Shown here: positions 17,722 to 27,260 of the stretch, piece after piece
Layout of the letters: the number at the start of each line of letters is the position of its first letter
How positions within the stretch are numbered: the first letter of the stretch is position 1
Position numbers and translations under genes: made by a program
Assembly (NCBI GenBank): GCA_963792075.1
Contig: CAWBUW010000002.1
Coordinates: 496,001 to 560,000 of the forward strand
Length of the DNA: 64,000 nt
Direction of reading: 5' to 3'
From: CAWBUW01 sp963792075
GTDB lineage: Bacteria; Chloroflexota; Anaerolineae; Anaerolineales; UBA4823
Notes under the pieces: generated by a model
Databases searched by the model: none
Told to the model about the DNA's origin: nothing
What the model saw: only the letters and a program-made list of their open reading frames with translations

Positions 17722-19008
17722 ATGAGCATATTTCAATCGCGTAAGATACTGCAACCGTTCCAGTTCCTGGCTCAACACGAGCTCTGGCATGCAGTGCTGC
17801 TGGTAGGCCTGAGCATCCTCCAGCCCGTCTTTTTGCCCTGGGCGGCTCTAGGGTTGGGGATATTATCTCTGATTCGCTGGCTGGGGAAGGGTCGTTGGAG
17901 TGTACGTACTCCAGTGGATGGTCCCATCATCGTACTGGCTCTGATGGCTTTGATCTCGTTATGGATCACTCCCCTGCCAGGGGTGACGCTGCCTGAGGTA
18001 TACCGGTTACTGACCGGACTGGCTCTGTTTTATGTCATCGTAAATTGGTCAACGAAGCCCGCGCACGTTGCCTGGCTGACGGTTGGCACCGCCGGCCTGG
18101 CGCCGGGTTTGGCCTTCATGGCTATATTCAGCGTGAATTGGCCAGCCGGGAAATTGCCCTTGATCCCACGTTCGCTCTATGAGCCTTTTGCCCAACGGAT
18201 TGCGGATGCAGTTCACCCAAATGTGCTGGCGGGAAACCTGGCGGTAGTCATGCCGGTCTGCCTGGCATTATTCCTTTTTCGCTGGGGAGAGGGTCCGATG
18301 AAACACTGGCAGCGCATCCTGCTGCGCCTGCTTCTAGGCGGGATGCTGGCTTTTTGCGCTGCGATTTTTCTTTAACTCAGTCGCGCGGTTCCTGGATGGC
18401 TTTTGGATTGGCTGCAGCCGTGATCATCATGCTTCGTTTTCGTTGGGGTTGGCTGCTCACGCTGATCACCGGGGCGGGTGCGCTGGGCGTGGCTTATTAT
18501 TTTCTGGACGTCCCGCGTTTGCTCCGCTGGCTGCGTTCCAGCTTCCTGGTGGGCGAACTGGCAGGCCGGATCGAACTGTGGGCGCGAGGAATCTTCATGC
18601 TGGAAGATTTCTTTTTTACCGGGATCGGCATGGGCACTTATGCACAGACGGCGAATGCGCTCTACCCATTGCGGTCAGTCGCGCCACCGCACGCGCACAA
18701 CTTGTTCTTGCAGGTTGGCCTGGATTTGGGCATGCCCGGATTGTTGGCCTGGCTGGCCATTTTCCTGGTCGTGACCTGGGCTGCCTGGCGCCTGACCCGC
18801 GGTCAAGAGTTCGAGTACTGTCTGGATGCGCGCGTTAGGTGCGGGTGTGTTGGGCAGCCAACTGGTGATGGCTGTGCATGGTCTGTTTGATGCCGTCACC
18901 TGGGGGATGATTCGGCCGGCGCCAATAACCTGGGGGCTGTGGGGGGTGTGCCTGGGTGCTTATTTGTTGGTCCATCGGATACAGCCTGCGGACGCGGAGG
19001 CGGCTTGA
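17722..19008 (+). CDS. O-antigen ligase/polymerase family membrane protein (two frameshifts)
   Basis: Repaired length is 428 residues with about ten membrane helices. The diagnostic features are LTQSRGSWMAF, a long periplasmic segment with GIGMGTYAQTANALYP, and PPHAHNLFLQVGLDLGMPG, the conserved H-x-N-x-x-L motif of the O-antigen ligase (WaaL/Wzy) fold. One T is missing in the T-run 18365-18369, and an extra base lies near 18816-18826, after which the frame continues as RALGAGVLGSQLVMAVHG to the TGA at 19006. The two indels cancel in length. It either ligates or polymerises undecaprenyl-linked glycan in the periplasm. The stop overlaps the next TTG start. Confidence 0.8.
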
Positions 19009-20054
19009 TCGCGCGGTTCCGGCGGTTGGGCCGGGAGCGGTGGCTGCAGCTCGTGCTTGGCAGCGCCATCAGTGTGCTGGCTCTATACCTGGCTTTGCGT
19101 AAGATTTCGCTCCAAGATGTGATGCAGGTATTTTCCCGTGCAAACTGGGTTTACCTGGCGTTCGCTTTGATCGCCTGGGCGATCCATAATTTAGCCAAAG
19201 CAGCGCGCTGGGGGCTGCTGTTGGCGCCGGTCCAAACTGAAAACAGGCCAGGAGTGCCGCTGCGGGATTTGTTCTTCTCGCTGATGGCAGGCCAGATGCT
19301 CAATCTGGTTTACCCCGGCCGGGTGGGAGACATCAGCCGTATCCTGGTCATTGGCGGCCGCGGGCCAGGCAAAGCAGCGACTGCGGGGACTCTGGTTTTG
19401 GAAAAAGCAGTGGACACGATCTGCTATGCCATCTTAATGGCGATTTTGTCCTTGTTGATTGCGATACCGGGTTGGTTGGTTGGCGCACTGCTGTGGCTGG
19501 TTGGGATGCTGGCCGGTTTCTGGCTGTTTCTTTTTTTGTTTGGCCGGGAGCAGCCCTGGCCTGAGTCTCTCGTTACTTGGCTGGATCGCAGGCAAATGAG
19601 CTGGCTGCCGGCCAGGCGCATCGAAGGTTTGCTGCTTTCGTTCCGGGCGGGCGTCTCTGGGTTTGCAGGACTACGCGCCTGGCAACCCTTTGCCCGGCTG
19701 TCTTTGTGGTCCGCGACTGCCTGGGGAATGTCGCTCTTGATCAACTGGCTGGTTGCTATTTCTGTGGGCTTAAAGTTTGACACTCTCTCCTCAACGCTTG
19801 CTGCTCAGATCCTGGTTTTAATTGGATTGCAGGCCGGGATCGCGATTCCATCGTTGCCGGGTAGGGTGGGGGTGTTCGAATATATCTGTGTGCTGACCTT
19901 GGGGGTATTTGGGATTGAGCCCTCGGCTGCCTTCGGCTACGGTGTGCTGCTGCACGTCGTGGTAATGCTGCCAACCTTATTGATGGGTTGGGCGGCGTTG
20001 GTGATCCTCGGGTTAGACCGCAAGCTGGTAATAGATGAACACGCAGAAGTTTGA
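19005..20054 (+). CDS. Lysylphosphatidylglycerol synthase-type membrane protein (flippase-like domain)
   Basis: A 349-residue protein with about eight membrane helices. It has the family features of the LPG-synthase transmembrane domain: NLAKAARWGLLL, the NLVYPGRVGDISRI segment, EKAVDTICYAI, and IPSLPGRVGVFEY. This superfamily includes MprF-type lipid flippases and glycan-locus members of unknown substrate. The TTG start at 19005 is chosen because it overlaps the preceding TGA (TTGA) and the hydrophobic region begins shortly after. The longer upstream frame lies inside the previous gene. In this context it probably moves or protects a lipid-linked intermediate, which is inference. Confidence 0.75.
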   Translation: MIARFRRLGRERWLQLVLGSAISVLALYLALRKISLQDVMQVFSRANWVYLAFALIAWAIHNLAKAARWGLLLAPVQTENRPGVPLRDLFFSLMAGQMLNLVYPGRVGDISRILVIGGRGPGKAATAGTLVLEKAVDTICYAILMAILSLLIAIPGWLVGALLWLVGMLAGFWLFLFLFGREQPWPESLVTWLDRRQMSWLPARRIEGLLLSFRAGVSGFAGLRAWQPFARLSLWSATAWGMSLLINWLVAISVGLKFDTLSSTLAAQILVLIGLQAGIAIPSLPGRVGVFEYICVLTLGVFGIEPSAAFGYGVLLHVVVMLPTLLMGWAALVILGLDRKLVIDEHAEV

Positions 20055-20802
20055 AAGGGTAGATATCTTAGGCGTCCAGATCGCCTGTACCGATCGGGAA
20101 GGGTTGTTTCGCACAGCCTCCGACTGGGCCAACCAGAACGAAAAGCATACAATTTGTTATGCCAACGCGCATACCCTAAATATTGCAGCTAAAAACGGGC
20201 CCCTGTGCAACGTGATGAACCAGGCAGACCTGGTTTATACAGACGGAATCAGTGTGGTTTGGGCCGCCAAATTCCTTTATAATATCCATCTCGAGAAGAT
20301 GACTGCCCGAGCCTGGTTCTACGACTTTGCTGCCCAGGCTGCACAAAGTGGCTCGAAAATTTTTCTTCTGGGCGGTATGGAAGGGGTCGCCCGGCGCGCG
20401 GCGGAAAATCTGGTCGCAGCCCAACCAGGGCTGCAGGTCGTAGGCTTCCAGACAGGCGTCTTCTCAACCGGCCAGTCCGCTGGCGAGGAACTTACCCTTG
20501 TAGAGCAGATTAACCGGGCCGGGCCAGATATCTTGTTTGTCGGCCTCGGGACGCCGCTGCAGGAGGATTGGATCTTCTGTAACCGGCAGGCTCTGAAGGT
20601 CCCGCTGTGCTGGGCGGTAGGTGCGTTGTTCGATTATTTAGCCGGGAGCGAGAAACCAGTCCCGGCGTGGATGGACCGGCTTGGTCTGGAATGGTTATGG
20701 CGTTTGGGGTTGGACCCGCGTGGGAAATGGGAGCGCTATTTATTGGGTAACCCGCGCTTTATTTGGCGGGTGTGGCGTCAAAAACTAGCTCAGGATAAAT
20801 AA
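20035..20802 (+). CDS. WecG/TagA/CpsF family glycosyltransferase
   Basis: A 255-residue GT26-type enzyme. It shows CYANAHTLNIAAKNG, then the active-site TDGISVVWAAKF (TDG-hvh motif), the nucleotide-sugar stretch IFLLGGMEGVARRAAENL, and GPDILFVGLGTPLQEDWI, ending with GLEWLWRLGLDPRGKWERY. The family transfers ManNAc or ManNAcA to lipid-linked GlcNAc on the cytoplasmic membrane face. The wecB and wecC genes upstream supply just those donors, so a ManNAcA transferase is the favoured role. It overlaps the preceding gene by 20 bases and precedes the phosphatase by two. Confidence 0.87.
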   Translation: MNTQKFERVDILGVQIACTDREGLFRTASDWANQNEKHTICYANAHTLNIAAKNGPLCNVMNQADLVYTDGISVVWAAKFLYNIHLEKMTARAWFYDFAAQAAQSGSKIFLLGGMEGVARRAAENLVAAQPGLQVVGFQTGVFSTGQSAGEELTLVEQINRAGPDILFVGLGTPLQEDWIFCNRQALKVPLCWAVGALFDYLAGSEKPVPAWMDRLGLEWLWRLGLDPRGKWERYLLGNPRFIWRVWRQKLAQDK

Positions 20803-20804
20803 AA

Positions 20805-21323
20805 ATGCCTTCAATCTTACTCGTGTGTACCGCAAATATCTGCCGTTCCCCGATGGCAGAAGCCATCCTTAAAGATCAGCTTTCTCGACGCCCGGATGCA
20901 GCGCAGTGGCAGGTGGCATCCGCCGGCACCTGGGCGCTGGATGGCCGCGGGGCTGCGTTGGGCACCCGAGACGCTCTCCGTGACCTGGGATTGACCGCGG
21001 AAGGACACGTCGCCCGCACGGTCACGCTGGATTTACTGCAAACGTTTGACCTCATCCTGACCATGGAACGCGGGCAGCAAGAGGCATTACAGGTTGAATT
21101 TCCCCAGGTAGCTTCACGGATCTCCCTGCTGGCCGAGATGGTGGGCGCTCGTTTCGATATCCAGGATCCAATTGCCGGCACGCAGGCGGATTTCCGCGCG
21201 ACGGCGCAGGAGCTGCTGCAGCTCCTGACCCAGGCTATGCACACCATCACCCAGACTGCCACCCGGAATGCGGCGCTGCGCCCGGGGATGAGCGGGGATG
21301 ATGAGGGTAGGAATCTCCTGTAA
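20805..21323 (+). CDS. Low-molecular-weight protein tyrosine phosphatase (Wzb-like)
   Basis: A 172-residue protein with the P-loop VCTANICRSP, in which Cys8 and Arg14 form the C-x5-R catalytic site, and the general-acid Asp in QDPIAG near residue 121. Homologues (Wzb, CpsB-like) dephosphorylate the C-terminal tyrosines of the Wzc-type autokinase that controls chain length. The matching kinase in this window is at 27637, on the opposite strand. The C-terminal 20 residues are polar and unlike the family core. The ATG start lies two bases after the glycosyltransferase stop. Confidence 0.88.
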   Translation: MPSILLVCTANICRSPMAEAILKDQLSRRPDAAQWQVASAGTWALDGRGAALGTRDALRDLGLTAEGHVARTVTLDLLQTFDLILTMERGQQEALQVEFPQVASRISLLAEMVGARFDIQDPIAGTQADFRATAQELLQLLTQAMHTITQTATRNAALRPGMSGDDEGRNLL

Positions 21324-21338
21324 GGATGTGGATTTAAA

Positions 21339-23315
21339 ATGAACACTTTTAAGAACCTGTGGGAACGGCGCGATGCGAAGATGCTGTTGTTGGTGCTGCT
21401 GGTAGCGCTGCTGTATGGGCTCTTGTACGTGTTCCTCGTCCCGCCCTGGCAGCATTACGATGAACCCTCGCATTTTGAAGTGGCCTGGCTGACAGCCCGC
21501 CGCGGGACAGTTCCGCAACTGGGAGATGAGACGGACCTGGAAATACGGCGGGCGATTGCCATTTCGATGCGCGCCCATGAATTTTTCCGCGATGCGGGTT
21601 TCGAGCCGCCTCTGGAAGAGAATGGCAATATCTGGCTGGGGCAGACCCAATTTGGCAACCTGCCGCTGTATTATTACCTTGCGGCTATTCCAGTCCGATT
21701 GCTGGAAAACCAGGGTATTGATGCGATGCTCTATGGGGCGCGCCTGCTCTCATTGTTCTTCCTGCTGCTCAGCGTGCTTGCCTGTTGGGGTATCGTTGTA
21801 GAATTCACTCCCGCAGGCCATCGAATGCGCTTCCTGCTGCCATTGGGGCTGGCTTTGCTGCCGGGTTACGTGGATGTGATGACCGCGGCCAACAATGATA
21901 CCCTTGCGGCTTGCCTGGCAGCCCTGGCATTGTGGGCAGCTCTGCGTTTGATCCGGCGAGGGTTTTCAATTGTCCCCTTTCTGGCTGTTTGCTTGCTGGC
22001 AGTCCTGATCTACTTCTCGAAAGAAACAGCTTATCCGGTGTACTTGCTTCTATTCGTGGCCATGCCCTTAATGCTGGCGCGTGGCCGGTTTGCGGCGCTG
22101 CGGCCCTGGATCTGGGGTGGTGTATTTACTGGCGTTGTGATTTTCCTGGCCTGGGCGATGATGCCCGGAGACGCAGCAGCCTGGTACCGGGTCACAACGC
22201 AGGCACTCCCGACGCGCACGGATGTTCAGCCGGCGGTAGTGGGGAATTACGTCTTTCAGTTCGACCCTCAGGCCCCAAGTTCGCCGGATTGGTTCAATAA
22301 CACTGCGGTTTTCCAACCCATGCCGCTGGCCATCCCAGACCGGAATGAGGTTTATACGCTGGGGGTATGGGCGTGGACAATGTCATCATCGCCCAATGCT
22401 GTTCAAGAGACAGCCAGGTTAACCCTCGGTTTTGGCTTCAACCGCTTTTCCAATACTTTTACTCTGACTCCCGAGCCAACCTTCCTGGTCATTACCGGCA
22501 CCATGACTCCCGAGCAGTTTATGCCCTTTCGACTGTTGCTTGGACCAGGGTTTCATACCAGCTCCGGGAGTAGGGACCAGCTAGTTTTCATGGACGGGGT
22601 GGTTCTGGCGAAAGGGGAGTACCCCAGCGTTGAACCCCCCGAATATGAGGATGCTCAAGGATCGAGCGGATCCTGGGGCGGGCGGTCTTTCACCAACCTG
22701 GTGCGGAATGGCTCTGCTGAGCTGGGTGGGCTGCGTTTCCGCCCCCTGGTGGACCACCTTGTGGCGCGCTTCTTACCCGACCGGACCCAACCTTCTCTGC
22801 TGCTGACTTCGTTCCTGGACTGGCCGGGCTCACAGTTGTACTATTCAGGCGCAGCCGAGTGGCTGCTGACGACCTTTTGGGGCATGTTTGGCTGGGCGCA
22901 TGTCCCGCTGCTCGGCTCACCACCGCGCTGGCTGTTTGCCGGGTATACCTTCATAGCTGTCCTGGCAACGGCCCTCTGGACCGTGGGAGCGCTATTTGGC
23001 CGGAACCAAAGCCTGCATACATTGCGTAGTGAGGCGCTTTTCCTGGTTTTAGCGCTGGTTCTGCCCTGGATGAGCACGCTGCTGCGCGCACCGCTCTATC
23101 TCGGCCTGGAGAATTTGTACCTGCCGGTGGCGCGCTACGCGCTGGCCGCGGCGATTCCAACCGTGTTCGTGTTGAACCTGGGGTTGCTCCAAATCTATGG
23201 CGCCTTGGATCGTAAATTCTCGGCGCGAGGGTGGATTACCGCAGGCGCATTTATCGGCGGCTGGTTGCTATTCGCGCTATATGCCATTCTCAGCATTCGG
23301 ATGTTCTATGCCTGA
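21339..23315 (+). CDS. Large GT-C-like membrane protein with an extracytoplasmic insertion
   Basis: A 658-residue membrane protein. After one helix the loop PPWQHYDEPSHFEVAWL carries an acidic D-E-P-S-H motif like the first-loop motif of DUF2142 and GT-C glycosyltransferases. About nine helices follow to residue 275. Residues about 285-470 are polar and beta-rich (repeated LTLGFGFNRFS, FRLLLGPGFHTSS, QLVFMDGVVLAKG), which suggests a lectin-like beta-sandwich outside the cell. Hydrophobic helices then return to the C-terminus. Likely a polyprenyl-phosphate-sugar-dependent transferase, not proven. The next gene starts inside its last codons. Confidence 0.65.
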   Translation: MNTFKNLWERRDAKMLLLVLLVALLYGLLYVFLVPPWQHYDEPSHFEVAWLTARRGTVPQLGDETDLEIRRAIAISMRAHEFFRDAGFEPPLEENGNIWLGQTQFGNLPLYYYLAAIPVRLLENQGIDAMLYGARLLSLFFLLLSVLACWGIVVEFTPAGHRMRFLLPLGLALLPGYVDVMTAANNDTLAACLAALALWAALRLIRRGFSIVPFLAVCLLAVLIYFSKETAYPVYLLLFVAMPLMLARGRFAALRPWIWGGVFTGVVIFLAWAMMPGDAAAWYRVTTQALPTRTDVQPAVVGNYVFQFDPQAPSSPDWFNNTAVFQPMPLAIPDRNEVYTLGVWAWTMSSSPNAVQETARLTLGFGFNRFSNTFTLTPEPTFLVITGTMTPEQFMPFRLLLGPGFHTSSGSRDQLVFMDGVVLAKGEYPSVEPPEYEDAQGSSGSWGGRSFTNLVRNGSAELGGLRFRPLVDHLVARFLPDRTQPSLLLTSFLDWPGSQLYYSGAAEWLLTTFWGMFGWAHVPLLGSPPRWLFAGYTFIAVLATALWTVGALFGRNQSLHTLRSEALFLVLALVLPWMSTLLRAPLYLGLENLYLPVARYALAAAIPTVFVLNLGLLQIYGALDRKFSARGWITAGAFIGGWLLFALYAILSIRMFYA

Positions 23316-24618
23316 AGGAGCAAATTTTGCCGGCGGGACCACTTTCCGCTTGGTTCCTCGCCTGGTTGCCTGGCTTGAAAACCATGCCGGCTGGCTGGCA
23401 TTCGGCCTTGTACTCCTGGCATTCCTGGCAGGCGTGGTTTATTCGCTGACCCTGGGAGAGCAGCTTCGCTTCTTGCCGGATGAGGCCGATTACCTCACCC
23501 TGGCCGGGAATTTGCTCGCTCAGGGCAAACATACCCTGGATGGACTGCACCCCACCGCCTACCGCCCGCCGGGCTATCCAATTTTACTCGCTGGCCTTCA
23601 GGCCCTGGGCTTTGGACGCTGGATCCCTGCGGTCTTGGGCCTGCGCCTGGTGAACTTCGCACTCCTGGGCCTGACCTGGCTCTTACTGTATCGCCTGCTC
23701 AGCCGGATTTTCACGCCGGTCGCGGGGTTATTGGCGGTTGGGCTGGCAGCGGTCTATATTGTGCTTTTCTACACGGCGGGTGTTTTTTACCCACAGACGC
23801 TGGCGGCGTTCTTGCTCACCGCGCTGCTAACACTGCTTTGTGAGCATCCGGTTTCAGCCCCACTTCCAGTCTCCCGGATCCTCCTCGCTGGACTGCTCGC
23901 AGGCTGCCTGGTCTTGACCTTGCCGACTTTCCTTTTTATCTTCCCTGTCTTGTTGGCCTGGTTAGTTTATTATCGACGCGCCTGGAAAGCAGCCGCCCTG
24001 ATGGCGATGATGGTGCTGCTCATCACAGGCGCATGGGCAGTCCGGAATTACCTCGCTTTGGACGCGTGGGTTTTTGTTTCGACCAATGGCGGAGAGAATT
24101 TGCTGTTGGGTAATTCGCCCCAAACCACAGCCAATGCGGGCACGCTGGTGGATATTTCTTCTTTTCGCCAGCAGGCCGATGCCCTGGGGCTGAATGAAGT
24201 TCAGCGAGACGCTTACTTCCGCCAGCAGGCTCTGGATTACATCTGTGCACACCCGGTCGCAGCAGCGCGCCTGTATTTCTCCAAATTTCTGAATTATTTT
24301 AACTACCGCAACCAGCTTGCCACGCAGTCTGAAGCCTCCCCCTTACGCGACCTGGCGATGCTGTTCACCTATGTACCGCTCCTGGTTCTCGCCATCCTGC
24401 GCCTGGTTCTGAGCAAGGGTAAGCTGCACCCTGTGGAAGTTCTTTTCGCTTTGCTCTACCTCGCCAGCGCGTTGGTACAGGCTGTCTTCTTCACGCGCAT
24501 CCGTTTCCGGCTGCCATTCGATTACTGCCTCATCGCGCTGGCGGCTGGCTTCCTGGCCCAGCGGATCCAATCCTGGTTGGGTAAAGCTGAAGGCAAAATA
24601 ATGACTGGAGAAATATAG
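23308..24618 (+). CDS. Glycosyltransferase family 39-like membrane protein (GT-C)
   Basis: A 436-residue protein with about ten membrane helices. The first periplasmic loop reads LPDEADYLTLAGNLL, the acidic DEadY site of ArnT/PMT-like transferases, followed by TAYRPPGYPILLAG, a common GT39 signature. The family uses polyprenyl-phosphate sugars and acts on the outer membrane face. The frame extends upstream to 23197, but ATG 23308 is preferred because it overlaps the end of the preceding gene and lies after a GC-rich non-homologous stretch. Its stop TAG shares one base with the next GTG start. Confidence 0.78.
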   Translation: MPEGANFAGGTTFRLVPRLVAWLENHAGWLAFGLVLLAFLAGVVYSLTLGEQLRFLPDEADYLTLAGNLLAQGKHTLDGLHPTAYRPPGYPILLAGLQALGFGRWIPAVLGLRLVNFALLGLTWLLLYRLLSRIFTPVAGLLAVGLAAVYIVLFYTAGVFYPQTLAAFLLTALLTLLCEHPVSAPLPVSRILLAGLLAGCLVLTLPTFLFIFPVLLAWLVYYRRAWKAAALMAMMVLLITGAWAVRNYLALDAWVFVSTNGGENLLLGNSPQTTANAGTLVDISSFRQQADALGLNEVQRDAYFRQQALDYICAHPVAAARLYFSKFLNYFNYRNQLATQSEASPLRDLAMLFTYVPLLVLAILRLVLSKGKLHPVEVLFALLYLASALVQAVFFTRIRFRLPFDYCLIALAAGFLAQRIQSWLGKAEGKIMTGEI

Positions 24619-26103
24619 TGGATTATAGATCGCATGTCAGGATAGCTTTACTATTTCTCTGTGCACTGGTGGTTTCAGCTTGTTTTCCGGCAGCGACCAC
24701 TTCGGCGCCTGTTGCTCCAAGCCAGACAGCCGAGACAGTCCACCCGTCTGCGGTGCCGACTGTCACTCCCGCCCAGCCAGCCGATTCGGTCGGACCAATC
24801 CAAACTGCCGCGGCTGCACGCGAATCCACCCTTGGGCGGGATCCATTTGCATTACCCGGTTCAGCATGGTTGGATTGAAGCTGCCGGCCAGTCGGGAGCT
24901 CGCTGGACGCGCCTGGATATTTTCTTTTGGGACCAAATCGAGCCGGTAAAGTCAAATCCGCCGGTTTATGACTGGTCGCAGATCGACGAAGCCAGCTTGA
25001 AAGACATCTCGGCCAGTGGCTTACAGCTTTCTGCTGTGATCTTGTTCACTCCCGATTGGGCGCAGAAATACCCTGGCGTGGCTTGCGGTCCCATTGCGGA
25101 AGCAGAAATTGAACGCTTCGCCCAGTTTATGCACGCCCTGGTAGCGCGCTATTCACAGCCGCCCTACAATATTCGTTACTGGGAGATCGGCAACGAGCCG
25201 GATATTGACCATACGCTCGTCAGCCCACGCAGCGGCTTCGGGTGTTGGGGGGAGGCGGATGATCCCTATTATGGGGGAGGTTACTACGCCCAGGTCTTAA
25301 AGGCGGTGTATCCGCAAGTCAAAGCAGCCGATCCTCAAGCTCAGGTGCTGGTGGGTGGCCTGCTGCTGGATTGCGATCCGGAGCATCCTCCTTTGGATAC
25401 CAACGGCCAGGCAAAAAACTGTGCGCCGGCGCGCTTTTTGGAAGGCGTCCTCAAGGCCGGAGGGGGAGCCTACTTAGATGGCGTCAGCTTCCATGCCTAT
25501 GATTATTACTACAACGCACTGGGCCAATATGGCAACCCGAATTGGAATGCGGACTGGCGCACAACGGGCCCGGCCTGGATTCCCAAGGTGGCTTACCTGC
25601 GCAACCTGCTGGGCGCGGCGGGTATGCCTGAGACCCCTCTTTTTCTCACCGAGCTCGCTACGATCTGCGGGCGTGACGGTTCTGAAGATTATTGCCACAC
25701 TCCGGATCTGGAGCAGACCAAGGCCATCTATGTGGTGCAGTCATTGGCAGCAGGGAAGGCGGAGGGTTTGCAGTCCGTGATCTGGTTTGGGATCACCGGC
25801 TGGCGTGCATCTGGAATGCTGCAAGGAAGCACCCCGCTCCCTGTGTACCACGCGCTGAGCTTTTTTCAGGCTACAATCGCTGACACCGAGTTCACCAGCC
25901 GCATTCAGGAATACCCGGGCGTGCAGGGGTATGTTTTTACCCGGGCGGACCAGGAAACCTGGGTGCTCTGGTCAGCAGATGGGAATGGGCACCAGATTGA
26001 GCTTCCTGGAATCCCTGGCGCGATTTATAATGTAGCAGGTCAAAAATTAGATACTTCGCAGAGTATCGAGATCACTGTCTCGCCGGTTTATTTGCGCTGG
26101 TGA
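24618..26103 (+). CDS. Secreted lipoprotein with glycoside hydrolase clan A-like domain (one-base frameshift)
   Basis: Repaired length is 494 residues. The N-terminus (GTG start) is a lipoprotein signal: basic MDYRSHVR, hydrophobic IALLFLCALVV, lipobox VSAC, then a Thr/Pro-rich linker. The catalytic domain follows in another frame, joined if one G of the GGG at 24834-24836 is removed (TLGGIHLHYP). It has WTRLDIFFWDQIEP, the acid-base Glu in YWEIGNEPDID, DGVSFHAYDYYY and a probable nucleophile Glu in PLFLTELATIC, matching the TIM-barrel GH39/GH5-type layout. It is probably membrane-anchored outside the cell and acts on polysaccharide. The exact GH family is unsure. Confidence 0.75.
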
Positions 26104-26172
26104 TAAATCGGGTCAAGGCCGCTGGTCTTTCGCGACGAAAATCTGCTTTCGGGGTTGTTAGAGGTGAATGAA

Positions 26173-26814
26173 GTGTTGGATCAAAGTCAATTGAGCCAGG
26201 GGATTGACGCCGGAGATACCGGATCTAGTACAACGCAGGCAAACAGCGATGAAGCGGTGCTGGCTCTTGCGGTCGAAGGTGACCAGGAAGCTTTTGGCAT
26301 CCTTTATGAACGTTACGTAGGACGGATCTACAGTTATATTTATTATCGCACCGGGAACCATCATGATGCTGAGGATTTGACCGCTCGTGTTTTTATCCGG
26401 GCGATCCGTAGTATCGTCAAGTACCAGGACCGCGGCCTGCCCATTTCCGCCTGGCTGTACCGGATTGCGCATAACCTGGTCGCGAACTGGCACCGTGATC
26501 GCAGCCGCCGCCCGGAGATTGTCTTGGATGAGCGCCTGGCATTTTACCCCAGCGCAGAGCATCCGGAAATAACGATGTTGAGAAATGAGGAGCAAGACCG
26601 CTTAATGAGGATCATCCGCAAACAGCCCCAGGATCGCCAACAGCTTTTGATCTTGAAATTCGTGGACCATTTATCCAATGCGGAGATCGGGCAGATCATG
26701 GGACGTACCGAAGGCGCGGTTAAGAGCCTGTACCACCGTACTTTATTGTCTCTGCGTGACGAATTAGGCGAGTTCGCTGTCAATACGATGGAAGGAACAT
26801 CAGGAGAAACGTAA
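26173..26814 (+). CDS. ECF-type RNA polymerase sigma factor
   Basis: A sigma-70 family factor of about 213 residues. Region 2 is clear (EAFGILYERYVGRIYSYIYY, then HDAEDLTARVFIRAI and ISAWLYRIAHNLVANWHRD). Region 4 is QQLLILKFVDHLSNAEIGQI followed by GRTEGAVKSLYHRTL, a helix-turn-helix for the -35 element. Regions 1 and 3 are absent, as in ECF factors. The frame opens at TTG 26155 and also has GTG at 26164. GTG 26173 is favoured because GAGGTG lies six bases upstream. The next gene starts right at its stop, suggesting a sigma/anti-sigma pair. Confidence 0.85.
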   Translation: MLDQSQLSQGIDAGDTGSSTTQANSDEAVLALAVEGDQEAFGILYERYVGRIYSYIYYRTGNHHDAEDLTARVFIRAIRSIVKYQDRGLPISAWLYRIAHNLVANWHRDRSRRPEIVLDERLAFYPSAEHPEITMLRNEEQDRLMRIIRKQPQDRQQLLILKFVDHLSNAEIGQIMGRTEGAVKSLYHRTLLSLRDELGEFAVNTMEGTSGET

Positions 26815-27135
26815 ATGAAAAAAACATTTACATCGCCGTTTACCAGACCAGGCCAGGTGGATGAAATCCAGCCGGATGAGACTGCGGAGCTCGAGCGGCT
26901 TTTGCTTGGGCAGCTCGCGCCGGTAAGACCTCGCCAGGATTACGTCCATGACCTGGGCAAGCGGCTGGCGGACAAAGTGCTGCCGGTGGTTGCCGAAGAG
27001 CGTCAGCGAGCGGATCAAATCGACCTGTGGCAAGGGCTTTTACTGATTGCTGCAGGGGTGGTCAGCGGGATCCTGATGGTTTTATTCGGTGTGCGCATGG
27101 TGCGAAACGTTTCTGTGGCGCGCCAGGCGCGGTAG
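26815..27135 (+). CDS. Small single-pass membrane protein, possible anti-sigma partner
   Basis: A 106-residue protein with a soluble, acidic and helical N-terminal part (LERLLLGQLAPVRPRQDYVHDL), then one membrane helix at about residues 74-95 (GLLLIAAGVVSGILMVLFGV) and a short basic tail. It begins at the base after the sigma factor stop with AGGAG upstream, so the two are translationally linked. By position and topology it could tether or inhibit the sigma factor, although no zinc-binding anti-sigma motif is visible. Function unproven. Confidence 0.6.
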   Translation: MKKTFTSPFTRPGQVDEIQPDETAELERLLLGQLAPVRPRQDYVHDLGKRLADKVLPVVAEERQRADQIDLWQGLLLIAAGVVSGILMVLFGVRMVRNVSVARQAR

Positions 27136-27168
27136 GGGGTTGGGTGTACTCGCGCCGTTAAATAAGTT

Positions 27169-27203
27169 GCGCCCAAGATATGGGAGTCCTATATCTTGGG
27201 CGC
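27169..27203. other. Perfect 13-bp hairpin after the sigma operon
   Basis: The arms 27169-27181 (GCGCCCAAGATAT) and 27191-27203 are exact reverse complements around a 9-base loop. It lies 33 bases after the small membrane protein stop and just before the terminator at 27219. It probably takes part in 3' end formation. Confidence 0.7.
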
Positions 27204-27218
27204 TTGAGCAGGATGATT

Positions 27219-27260
27219 GGGATCAATTTTGCGGTGAATCCGCAAAATTGATCCCTTTTT
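27219..27260. terminator. Bidirectional intrinsic terminator between convergent genes
   Basis: The 16-bp perfect stem (27219-27234 with 27240-27255, loop TGAAT) begins GGGATCAATTTTGCGG and is followed by five T at 27256-27260. It separates the plus-strand sigma operon from the minus-strand gene ending at 27259, so it suits termination of the plus-strand operon well. Confidence 0.85.
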
